In this document: positions 1 through 10,230 of the stretch, one piece after another
Layout: each line of letters starts with the position of its first letter
Position numbering within the stretch: position 1 is the first letter of the stretch
Source: Apiotrichum sp. Y4204
Lineage: Eukaryota; Basidiomycota; Tremellomycetes; Trichosporonales; Trichosporonaceae
Length of the DNA: 64,000 nucleotides
Direction of reading: 5' to 3'
Assembly: GCA_025531455.1 (NCBI GenBank)
Contig: JAMYHL010000083.1
Location: 98,343 to 162,342 of the forward strand
Position numbers and translations under genes: made by a program
The notes under the pieces: model-generated
Told to the model about the DNA's origin: nothing
The model's database searches: none
What the model saw: the letters and a program-made list of their open reading frames with translations, nothing else

Positions 1-1328
1 TGTCAAAGCGAGATGGAGATGTCCTGTGTTCATCGAGAGCTTCATCGAGCGGGTTTTTCAGGGTCTTAGGGCGGGAAAAAAAAGGTGATCAGAACAGAAA
101 ACAAGGTTTCTCTGCAAACACAATGTAGAACACAAAAGCAGAAGAACACACAGTATGCATTGCATAGCAGCGCAGCGCAGAGAGCAGGATAGAGAACAGA
201 GTTGGACCGCAGTCGTGCAATGCATAGGACGAAAAGGAATAGTAAGAGAGAGTTGGAGGTGTGGAGCGATCGTTGACCTCGAAGAGCATAAAAAGACTTT
301 GCTCAGTGGCGTCGACGCCACCCACAAAGGAAAAAGTGACCCAGACCCCGCAAACCTTGTCGTTGTAAACCCCCCGGGGCCGAAGTCTGCTCTCTCTCAT
401 GCACACTCGCGTGCGAGAGATGTAGAAGAGATGGCATCTGACAGTCTGGAGCGATGTCTGATCGTTGTAAGAGCGGATTGGGGGCGTCGCGCAGTGCGTG
501 TTGTTTTTGCCGCGCGTTGCCCACTTTCTACCCATCAACACATCCATTCATCCCCTCTTTCTTATTTATCGCACTCGCTCCCTGCAGCCCTCCTGTCCAT
601 CGAGATCAGGAGAGGAGACATAGGGTTCGACAATGGTCGGGACTGCGGGGACTGATCGAATTGAGACATCTGGACCGAGGGCATTCCGCTCGATCCTAGC
701 AACCCTCCAAGTGACACTGATGATGTCCTCCTGAGGCTGACGCTGATCCGCTGACACTGATTTCAGCATCCATGTTGATGTCAATGCAGAACGGAAGGCG
801 ATGCCAACGCGCATACTGATGTGACCACTGACCCGAACACCGCGTCTCCTTTCATCACCATCTCTCCCCTCCGCGGTACCAGGAATAGCTCCACAAACGC
901 CAACATGCTCACGCAGCTCTGCCCGGATCGAGCCCTCCCTGTGCTCAATTGCATAAGATCGGGGGCTCGCAGCCAGCCCCGTGTCCCAATATGCCTGATA
1001 CGAAACAATCGCGAACTGCTGTTGCTGTTTATTCTCAGAGCTCACGACGCGTGGGTAGCGCCGTTATACCAAACATATACTACTATGCGCACGCGAGCTG
1101 TCTCTGTATTGCGCTTCGCGCAGCCCACAGCATCACTGCGCCGCGGAAGGAACAACCACACCGGTCATCTAATGCCCTTGGCGCGCAGGTACCCAAAGAG
1201 TATGCAAGACGGTACTACGCTGGTGCGAGGTACAGAGCAGTTGAACTCCTCACACTGCTTCGAGGCCAGTTATTCTTCATCAGCTACATAAGCGACATGC
1301 CCGCATGCCGGCGTGTACATTGTCTAAG
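1..1328. other. Left-edge region without a supportable gene
   Basis: I see no convincing gene here. Open frames up to about 165 codons exist on both strands, but none shows a recognisable domain, and none can be extended by the short introns that tie together the real genes of this window. The stretch ends at the stop codon of the minus-strand HAD gene, so its right part includes that gene's 3' flank. Confidence 0.5.
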
Positions 1329-2097
1329 CTACAGAGCTACAGAGAGTTTGGCGAGGCAGTCCTCAAACTCGTCCCAGTGGAACATGAGCATGACGCACCC
1401 GGCGTCCGTGAGCTCCGCTGCCATGCGCTCGAGTTCCGGAACGGGGTATGCGCCGAGGTATCCGATGGTCGGGATGCCTGCGCGGGTGGCGCTCAGCGCG
1501 CCGCTGCGCGAGTCCTCGATCGCGACGCACTCAGCCGGCGTCTTGCCCAGCACCGCCATCGCGTGGTTGTAGACTGCGGGGTCGGGCTTGCTCGTCGGCT
1601 GCGGGAGCGACGTGGCCGCCGAGAAGACGCGGTCGCCAAAGTACTTTTTCTGGCCCACCTTTTCGAGACACACGTTGACGCGCCGCAGCGCCGAAGAGCT
1701 CACCACCGCGAGCGTGTAGTTCCCAGCGGCTGCGAGGCGGGAGAGCTCCTTGTCGACACCCTTGCATGGCTCGAGGTGCCTCCCCAAACGCGAAATCACG
1801 ATATCCTCCTCCTGCTTGACGTATGCCTCCATCTGGGCAGGCGAGATGGGCACGTTGTGCTCGCGCGCCACGTTGGTGAGCATCCCGCGAAAGTTCTGCC
1901 CCACAAAGTCGCGCTGCAGCGACTCGCCGGTGAACGGCCCGAGGGGGATGCCCAGCTCGCGCATGATCTGGTTTACGAGCTCGGCACAGCCTGAGAACGC
2001 GACATGCTCGGACAGCACGAGCGTGTTATCGCAGTCGAAGAGGAGGGTCGTCTGTGGTCAGCGGGGTGCTCCTGCCAGCGCTCACTATTGGGGCCAT
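1329..2097 (-). CDS. HAD-superfamily sugar-phosphate phosphatase-like hydrolase
   Basis: A 244-residue HAD hydrolase of the phosphoglycolate phosphatase/beta-phosphoglucomutase-like branch, expected to dephosphorylate a small phosphate ester in the cytosol. Motif I is FDCDNT, with the nucleophile Asp10 and the acid/base Asp12. Motif II is VVSSSA, the motif III lysine lies in SKPDP, and motif IV is the acidic IEDS. Two exons are inferred: ATG at 2097, a first exon of only 12 nt (2086-2097), a 34-nt intron (2052-2085; GTGAGC donor, CTGAC branch point, CACAG acceptor) and the main exon 1329-2051. Without the 5' exon, motif I would be lost, which supports this start. The gene diverges from the aminotransferase across 192 bp. 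The substrate cannot be read from sequence. Confidence 0.85.
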
Positions 2098-2289
2098 GGT
2101 GGATGATGGAGAGGATACAACAGTAGTACTCGTCGTCGCTGCTGTTGTTGTTGTTGTCGCGATGCGCTGGCACATCGGAAAATGACGTCATGACCCCCAG
2201 AGTTGTTTCGTTGCTCGAACTCGATATTCCATCGCATCCCCCTCCGATTGTTGCTACCTCTCTCCTCTCCATCCTCTCCATCTCATCCC
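2098..2289. promoter_or_regulatory. Divergent promoter, HAD hydrolase / aminotransferase
   Basis: These 192 bp separate two outward-facing start codons, so both promoters must lie within or overlap this interval. It contains a CTG/GTT-rich run near 2130-2160 and a pyrimidine-rich stretch just before the aminotransferase ATG. No clear TATA box was seen. Confidence 0.6.
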
Positions 2290-3908
2290 ATGCCGCTCGA
2301 CCTCTCGCACCACCTCACGCGCGCGATTCGCGCACAGCCCCCGAGCCCGATGAAGGCGTACGGCAAGCTCGTCGGCGACCGGCAGCTGCTCTCGCTTGCA
2401 GGAGGTGGGAATCGGACGTGTGGACCGGCGGACCGGCGGAAATCAACTGACAGCAGGCATGCCGCATCGTGCGTGCTACGGATCCCATGCGTGGCGATGA
2501 CTTACCCGCAGCGTCCCTCTTTCCGCTCCGTCACGCGGCGTTTACACTCCCCGCTTTCGAGTCGCTCACGGGGGACATTGCGTCGTGGCGGCTCGGAACC
2601 GCGCCAAAGGCGACGGCCCACCTCAAGGCTACGCAGCCCGGCACGGAATCCGACCCGGGCGGTGTCCTCGATCTGAATGAGGTGCTGCAATACGGCCTGT
2701 TTGTGGGATACCCACAGCTGAGCGCCAAACTGGTGGATCTAAATCGCCTCCTGCACGGCGAGACAGATGCCGACATCTACATCTCGGGCGGGAACACGGA
2801 CGCGATCAACAAGGTGTTCACCATCTTTGTCGAGCAGGGCGACACCGTCCTCGCCGAGGAGTTTAGCTTTACCAACTCCCTCACGGCGGCGCGGTCCAAA
2901 GGCGCAAACGTCGTCCCCGTAAAGATGGATGAACACGGGATCATCCCGCAGCACCTCGACGAGATCCTCACATCGTGGGACACGGCGAACGGCCCAAAGC
3001 CCCGTTTGCTGTATACCATCCCCTGCGGGCAGAACCCCACCGGCGCGGTGCTTCCACCTGAGCGATACGACGCGGTGTATGGACTCGCACAGAAGCATGA
3101 TCTCTTAATGTGGGTGCCGACAGCAATATCGCGCTGACCGCAGCATCGAGGATGACCCATACTTTGCGCTCCAGTACCGCCCATATGGCGACACCCAACC
3201 AAAGCCCACTCTCCCACGACCAACAACTCCGGGCGACGACGATCTCGAAGCACTAGCCGCCGCGACAAACACTTACGCCGGCATCCGCTCCTTTCTCTCG
3301 CGGGACGTAGACGGGCGCGTGCTGCGCCTCGACACCTTCTCGAAGCTGTTCGGTCCAGGGCTGCGCCTCGGTTGGGTCGCCGCGCAGCCCGCCTTTGTCG
3401 CAAGTCTCATCCGCACAGGCGAGAGCGCGACCCAAGTCCCATGCAACCTCTCACAGGCGCTGCTCGCCGCGTACCTCTCCGACGAGCAATGGGGCCTCGG
3501 CGGGTGGCTCCGCTGGTCATGGGCCATAAGGGGGGAGTACGAGCGCAAGCGCAATATCTTCCTCGCGGCCCTGGAGAAGAATGTCTCGCCAGAGCTCGTG
3601 AGCACGACGCCGACGCGTGCAGGCATGTTCCAGTGGCTGGTGGTACATGTGGAGAAGCACCCGCGATACAGGGAGAATGCAGAGGAGCTGACCGACGAGC
3701 TTGCGACAAAGCTCATCGACGCTGGGGTGCTCCTCATGCCCGCCCGTCTGTTCAGAGTTCCGGGGAGCGACGCGTCGCTCGCGGCGTTCCGCGCCACGGT
3801 GGGTGGTTTGCTTATCGGGACTGACAGCAGTTTGCCGGCGATACAGAAACGATTGAGAAGGCGCTCGAGGTGTTTGGCCGGACCGTCACCGCGTGGTTTG
3901 AGGCCTAG
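2290..3908 (+). CDS. Aromatic / 2-aminoadipate aminotransferase (class I, PLP)
   Basis: A 485-residue fold-type I aminotransferase of the ARO8/kynurenine-aminoadipate family, expected to transfer amino groups between aromatic amino acids or 2-aminoadipate and 2-oxo acids. Five exons (2290-2404, 2457-2468, 2512-3109, 3144-3798, 3831-3908) restore the family hallmarks: LAGGMPHPSLFPLR near the N-terminus, PCGQNPTG, IIEDDPYF, and DTFSKLFGPGLRLGW with the PLP lysine at about residue 309. The second exon is only 12 nt and encodes GMPH in the substrate-loop motif. Introns are 52, 43, 34 and 32 nt. The last splice (ATV to FAGD) gives the usual C-terminal helix. It shares a divergent promoter with the HAD gene. 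Which amino acid it prefers is not resolved. Confidence 0.93.
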
Positions 3909-6122
3909 AGATGGGCGAGTCTGGCCGTCTTGGCGGGAGCATGCGGGCGGGTGAGGAGCCAGCTATCAACGAGCTAGCTGTCAGCTGGTGTCTGTCGCCG
4001 GCGCCCCATGACTAGGGACCTTCGACACGGCGAGCGCCAAGAGTCTACGACTCCGTCCACAGCCGCTGTCAAACAGTTGGCACAAGACACACCGCTGTTG
4101 CTACGACGCGCAGTGCAGGCAGAAAACTGGTGTGCTGTCGCGCTCGCGCTTTCCGGGCATTGCTGCGCAACTTGAGCTACCCTTCTTCGCGTGCATTCAG
4201 AAGTCAAGTAGGACCTGCATCGCACATTATACCTACCACTCGTACTCTCGTGTTTCGTCCATTCTCGTCTCTTGACACTGTTCACGTCCTGCGCTCATTG
4301 ACATGCCTACACGTGCTCACCTGGTGCATCTCTCTGACTGCAATGTGTGCTGCTCACAACCCTCCCCTCCAGCACCGACACACTACGTCTGGCTCGACTC
4401 CCGCCGTACCTCCTGCACATCTTGAACAATTTGAACATGGCGACATGGCTCTCAAGTCGGATCTCGCAGAGGACACCCCCAGGGGCGATGTCCACTTTCT
4501 ATTCGTCGTCTTCGAGTTGCGTGTCATACAAGACGTCGCCCCCACCCTCCCCCACCCCACACCGTCTAGCACCGCATCCCCACGACGCGCTCGGCCAGAG
4601 GTGGGACGATGGGCGCATCTGCACCTCAGCCAACAGCTGTTGATACACCTTGCCTCCGCCTCACTAACCCCACAACAGCGACCAATGACAGTTCGTGCCG
4701 GCGTATCACTGACCCCAACGATTGCTCTCATCGCCTCCTGTTTTATCTTGACACGCGCACGCACTCCATGCTCGCCTGTTGACGGTCATCTCTAGCGAAC
4801 AGTGGTCATTGTTCCCTCGTCGCTACCTCGCCTCTTTGTCGGCCATTTGGGCATCTATGGGCTCAACACGAGATACCCGCCATCATTGCGATCAAACTTG
4901 CGCATCGACTTGCTACCCGATGGCAGCAAGCCGTGTCTAAAGCGCCCCATCATGACGCACAACAGATCCACTTCCTCGAGGCTATCGACTTGGTCTTTTG
5001 TATTGATGTTGGGGATTCTTCTGACGATATCGGCAAAGGATGCGTTCACAAACTTGACTATTGTCCAGCGTCTTCGGCTAATTTCAGCGTGCACACAACG
5101 TAGGAGACTGAACAACCGTCCTTGTGAGCTGCGCTACTTTCAACTTGCAAGGGGCAAAGCACGGAATATACAAACTTACTCCGGATCATCCAACCTGTTC
5201 AGCGTTTCGACGCAGAGAGCAGGGGCACCAAACGCAGCACGGCGGCCGCGCAATGTCCGGGATGATTGTACATCTTATTCGGAGGACGTGCAACGGACTC
5301 AGGCTCATGTATTCCTCCGCCCGTCGCCCGTTCCTCGCGTTTGGACGTCAGTCTGTGTCCCACACTGGCGCACGCTGCCCGGTCTCTGAGATCGAAAGTG
5401 CCGACTACCCCAGTCCTCATTCGTAGAGGGTGAAGACCCTCCCTCTACATGAGCCCGTGCGCGTGCTCAGCCTACCGCGATGTCTCCGTCCGCCGCCACG
5501 AACGTGAACAAAGGGCGACGCACACAGGCGGAAGCACAGCTGCGACCGGGTACGCACTCGACCTGGGAGCCCGTCCTCGGCTTGCGGTGCCCTCGCCTGT
5601 CCCGGCTTATCCTATGGTAGGGCGGCCCCATTTCCGTCCTCCGTCCCGCCGCTATCCTTGCTTTGAGCCCATGACCTGCCTGTGCGCATCTAATGCCCTA
5701 CTCCGCCGCCCGAGCTCCCCTTCAGCCACCACTCTTCCTATACTTCCACCTCCATGCGTGCACGGACGTGTCGCTGTCTGGTTTCACTGTCTAATCGGGA
5801 CTCGCCCATATCTATACTTTTGTGTTGTCGCCGCGCACATTAGTCGAGCTCGCACGCGCTCGCCGTCAAGTCCTCGCGACACACGCGGCATGGAAGCGGG
5901 ACCGCCGTGCTGCTATATAATGCATCTCGGCAGTTGGAAAGACCCCACTGTCCACACTCTCTTGAGAACAGCACCGAGAGTTTCACAGCCTGAGCCTCCC
6001 CGCCTGGACCAGACAAGCGACCACCCCGTACCCGCACGCGTACCCCGTAACATTGCCGCCCTTAAGACTGCCCCGCTTGATCGAGTCCTTCCCTAGCCCC
6101 TGATTGTATCCTCTCACCCACA
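3909..6122. other. 2.2-kb gene-poor region upstream of the AceTr transporter
   Basis: No gene is supportable. Minus-strand fragments (a 13-residue acidic tail ending in DTQLEDDE near 4500-4540, and an 86-codon frame at 4855-5115) look protein-like, but they cannot be joined or assigned and may be remnants. The right part is pyrimidine-rich on the plus strand and contains a TATA element. The length suggests an extended regulatory region for the transporter at 6123. Confidence 0.5.
5914..5920 (+). promoter_or_regulatory. TATA-like element upstream of the AceTr transporter
   Basis: TATATAA lies about 200 bp before the transporter ATG at 6123, in a CT-rich stretch. The position fits a core promoter with a 5' UTR of roughly 150 nt, but no transcript evidence is available. 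Confidence 0.45.
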
Positions 6123-6849
6123 ATGACCGTCCTCGACACCCCATACTCCCGACCGGCCCCCGCCAACCCCGGTCCTCTCGGTGAGAACGCGCCTGGCGCA
6201 GAGGCAGACCATCTCCCCTCGCTCGGCTGACCACCGCCGCAGGATACTTTTCGCTCGCGACGACGACTCTCCTTGTCGGCCTCATGGTCTTTGGCGTGCG
6301 CGGCCTGAACAGCGTACAAATGCTCGTCGGTCAGGCTGCCGGTGTCGGCGGCCTCGGCATGCTCATCTCGGGTTTCTGGCACCACCACCAGGGTTTGACG
6401 TTTGGCGCCACCGCGTTCGGTATGTACGGCCTCTTCTATATCTCGTTTGCGGTCATTCTGTACCCCGAGTCGGGTGTTGTCCTTGCATATCCCGACGGCA
6501 GCGACTACAACAATGCGCTCGGCCTGTACCTCCTCATGTGGTTCCTCCTCTCGATCATCATGTGGCCTGCCTGCTGGCGCATCAACGTTGGTCTCACTGT
6601 TCTGTGTGCGTAGTGCACGAGCTATAGTCTTGTCCAACTCCCTAACTCTTCAAGTCACCTTTGTCTGGCTCTATTCCCTCTTTCTCGCACTCGGCTATGA
6701 CGGGCAACAAGAACCTGACCAACACGGGCGCCGCATTCGGCATGTGTGTCGGCGGGTGGTCGTTCATCCTCGGCATGGAGCTGCTGTACGCCGCCGATGA
6801 CTGCGTCTTCCAGATCCCCAACCCCAGCCTTGCGCGAAAGAGGAACTAG
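6123..6849 (+). pseudogene. GPR1/FUN34/YaaH (AceTr) acetate-transporter family gene with an apparent frameshift
   Basis: This is a six-helix transporter of the acetate/succinate-permease family (yeast Ady2/Ato). Exon 1 (6123-6180) ends in the family signature NPGPLG. Exon 2 (6243-6605) carries the first helices, with FGMYGLFYISFA matching the conserved motif. Exon 3 (6655-6849) gives another helix (FTFVWLYSLFLALGY), but the reading frame must then change near 6693 to reach TGNKNLTNTGAAFGM and the last helix. The three exons sum to 616 nt, which is not a multiple of three, and no splice site lies at the break. The sequence therefore behaves as if two bases were missing or one extra present. 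It could be a pseudogene, an assembly error or a recoding site. The family assignment is firm; functional status is not. Confidence 0.7.
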
Positions 6850-7226
6850 GTGGAAGCTCCATCGCCCCATTGTCAATCTAGACAGACGATTATAATCTCA
6901 CAGTCAACCCAACTGAAGCACAATAGAAAGGCGCACCAGCTGGGCGGTCAGATGCCTGCGCTGTAAGTCTGAAGTAGCCGTAGTAGTATCCTGCAGTTAT
7001 GCATACCTGTCATCATTCACATATGCTTGGCATTCTGAATGTGCATGTTCTTGTGGGACTGATGTTGTCAACATCGAGAACAGTTCTCGGTGGTCGTGAC
7101 GTCACTCATCGCGGCTGGAGCCAGAAAATATCCATCTGATCGAGCCCGACATGTCTCTCTGTCTTGCTCTCTCTTTCTCTCTCTCTCTCTCTGTGCTGCA
7201 ATCACCACATCCCCATCTCTATCCCA
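6850..7226. other. Intergenic region before the iminopeptidase
   Basis: No gene is visible. It holds the 3' flank of the AceTr gene and, just before the next start codon, a CT-repeat tract that probably lies in the 5' UTR or core promoter of the iminopeptidase gene. Confidence 0.6.
7149..7196 (+). repeat. CT-rich microsatellite before the iminopeptidase start
   Basis: A run of CTCT units with a few interruptions ends about 30 bp before the ATG at 7227. Pyrimidine tracts near the transcription start are common in fungal promoters. The tract may vary in length between strains. Confidence 0.8.
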
Positions 7227-8578
<1,352 letters not shown>

Positions 8579-8888
8579 CGGATGCGGCGATGCCGCTGTC
8601 GTAGCATTCCACGGAACGGAGTTTAGGTTCGGATGCGCGATGACATGATGGCATTGAGATGCGTAGCCGCAGCATTGCATTCCATCGGACTCCGGTCAAT
8701 GGCATTGCATTAGAGACCCATGTTCCGATAGAGAGATGTGAGACATCCGAGTGGATTGTAGGGACGTGGTTGGACCACAGAGTAGGCCAAAGTAGATTCC
8801 ACGCCAAACAACAAGCGCAACAACTAGACGACCACACTCTAGACGACAACACTTGTCTTGATTTCTTTCCCATCACCCATCATCCAAA
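8579..8888. other. Intergenic region before the TenA-like gene
   Basis: No gene is visible. It contains several GCATTGCAT-like repeats near 8650-8710 and an AC-rich leader directly before the ATG at 8889. Confidence 0.6.
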
Positions 8889-9518
8889 ATGCCCATCACC
8901 ACGACGCTCCGCGCGCAGCACGACGCAAAGTGGACTGCTGCGATCTCGCACAAGTTTGTCGACGACCTGTGGACGGGCACGATCCCGGACGCCGCGATGG
9001 GCGTATACCTCGCGCAAGACTATCTCTTCGTGGACGTGTTCGTCGCGCTGATGGGCGCAGCCGTGAGCCACGCGGACTCTCCCCCGGCGCGCATGAAGAT
9101 TGCGCGCCAGCTCGGCCTGATCACAAACGACGAGGACGGGTACTTTCTCCGCGCCCTCGAGCGCCTGCAGCAGAAGCCCGCGACGCCCCTGCCCCCGACC
9201 CAGGGCTTTATCGAGCTCATGAACGACGCGCGCGGCGACTACGCCGCGGCACTCACGGTGCTTCTTGTCGCCGAGTGGCTGTACCTCGACTGGGCGACGG
9301 TCGGGCGCGAGAACGCCGCAGTCCCAGCGGACTGGCTGCACGCCGAGTGGATCGAGCTGCACCGCGGACCCGGGTTCGAGGCGTGGGTCCAGCTCCTCAA
9401 GGACGAGCTCGACCGTGTGGCGGACCAGGGCGGAGAGGAGACGCGCGCGCGCATCGAGGACATGTTCGCCCGCGCCGTCGCGCTCGAACTTGCGTTCTTC
9501 GAGGCGACGTACCCGTAG
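8889..9518 (+). CDS. TenA/THI-4-like protein, cysteine-free (TenA_E type)
   Basis: An intronless gene for a 209-residue all-helical TenA/THI-4 domain protein. Family features are the N-terminal W-x(7)-F-V-x-D-L-W-x-G helix, YLAQDYLFVDVF, DEDGYFLRALERL, AEWLYLDWA and the C-terminal ALELAFFEATY. TenA enzymes hydrolyse aminopyrimidine breakdown products of thiamin, and the classical TenA_C group uses a catalytic cysteine. This protein has no cysteine at all, so it should belong to the TenA_E-like group, in which a glutamate takes that role, or serve another small-molecule function. It is not next to other thiamin genes. The start is set by the first in-frame ATG after stops. Confidence 0.88.
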   Translation: MPITTTLRAQHDAKWTAAISHKFVDDLWTGTIPDAAMGVYLAQDYLFVDVFVALMGAAVSHADSPPARMKIARQLGLITNDEDGYFLRALERLQQKPATPLPPTQGFIELMNDARGDYAAALTVLLVAEWLYLDWATVGRENAAVPADWLHAEWIELHRGPGFEAWVQLLKDELDRVADQGGEETRARIEDMFARAVALELAFFEATYP

Positions 9519-9886
9519 CTATTACTGTATGCATCGAGCTCGGAGCCGGACTGTCGGACTGTCGGACACGGAGACCTCGGAGAGGAGAGGGGCTAGAGGG
9601 GTGGAGGGAGCTCGGGGTGACACCTGGGGGTGTCAGTTGGCGTTATCAACCTTTACTAATACTACACGTCATTTATTTATTCCCCATGCGGGGCCTCCAA
9701 GCGCCGGCCGCGCCTCCACTTTTTAGTAGTGCGCTAGTGCCTCTCGTCACCACGCGTCAGCGCACAGGGATCAGCGTGATCAGCATGGCGATCATCGGAC
9801 ACACGCGAAAGCACACTGTCAGACACACGCAAGACACCGTCAGCGTGTGTTGCTGTATTTCTGTCTTCCCTCCCTCTCCATACTCC

Positions 9887-9894
9887 TATATAAA
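9887..9894 (+). promoter_or_regulatory. TATA box of the M3 peptidase gene
   Basis: TATATAAA is followed by T-rich and pyrimidine-rich sequence, as is typical of fungal transcription start regions. It lies about 340 bp before the peptidase ATG. A leader intron fills most of that distance. Confidence 0.65.
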
Positions 9895-10096
9895 GCACTT
9901 TTTTTTTGCCTTCCCTCTTGTTGCTCGCTACCATTCCACTCGAGCACGCCACCACTCTTGCTCGCAGCGCTATCACACCCTTCTTTTTCTCTTCTAGTTC
10001 ATGCTCGTTGCCACAAGACAGTCGGTTCTCGTTTGCAGCAGCATCGCTTCCGTCTGGAGACATAATACTTGGATCACATCTAGATCCATCCTCCAG

Positions 10097-10200
10097 GTGA
10101 GTAGGGAAGGGGGAAGTGAAGGAGGACGTGGCAGCTGTGCAACGTTCGATCGCGTAGCTGCTCCCCATCCTTAATGTCTTCGTCCCATCACTCACGGCAG
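10097..10200 (+). other. Probable 5' UTR intron of the M3 peptidase gene
   Basis: A strong donor (CCAG|GTGAGT) and an acceptor at CTCACGGCAG (10200; a second possible acceptor ends near 10217) define a leader intron of about 104 nt. An in-frame ATG at 10174 lies inside it. If the intron were retained, translation could start there and add 19 Ser/Arg-rich residues. Confidence 0.6.
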
Positions 10201-10230
10201 TCCTCTATACCCCGCAGAACATTCCTCACA

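Larger units (their letters stand above)
9519..10230. other. Intergenic region, promoter and leader of the M3 peptidase gene
   Basis: No coding sequence is visible. The region holds the TenA 3' flank, a TATA box near 9890 and a probable leader intron that ends shortly before the peptidase ATG. Confidence 0.7.

Noticed and set aside
600..660. GGGTTCGA-like tRNA B-box match
   Set aside because: No matching A box or cloverleaf arms could be formed around it. The same holds for other GGTTCGA-like matches in the window.
566..1045. 159-codon minus-strand open frame near the left edge
   Set aside because: No recognisable motif, no biased composition and no extension by introns. Frames of this length occur by chance in GC-rich DNA.
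4300..5115. Minus-strand protein-like fragments (acidic tail DTQLEDDE; a frame with RRIPNINTKDQVDSLEEVDL)
   Set aside because: No splice pattern joins them, no start or domain is recognisable, and other frames in the same stretch look equally plausible. They may be remnants of an old gene but cannot be supported.
8858..9997. 379-codon plus-strand open frame overlapping the TenA gene
   Set aside because: It is an out-of-frame shadow of the TenA coding sequence (Arg/Ala/Pro-rich) extended by chance into the 3' flank.
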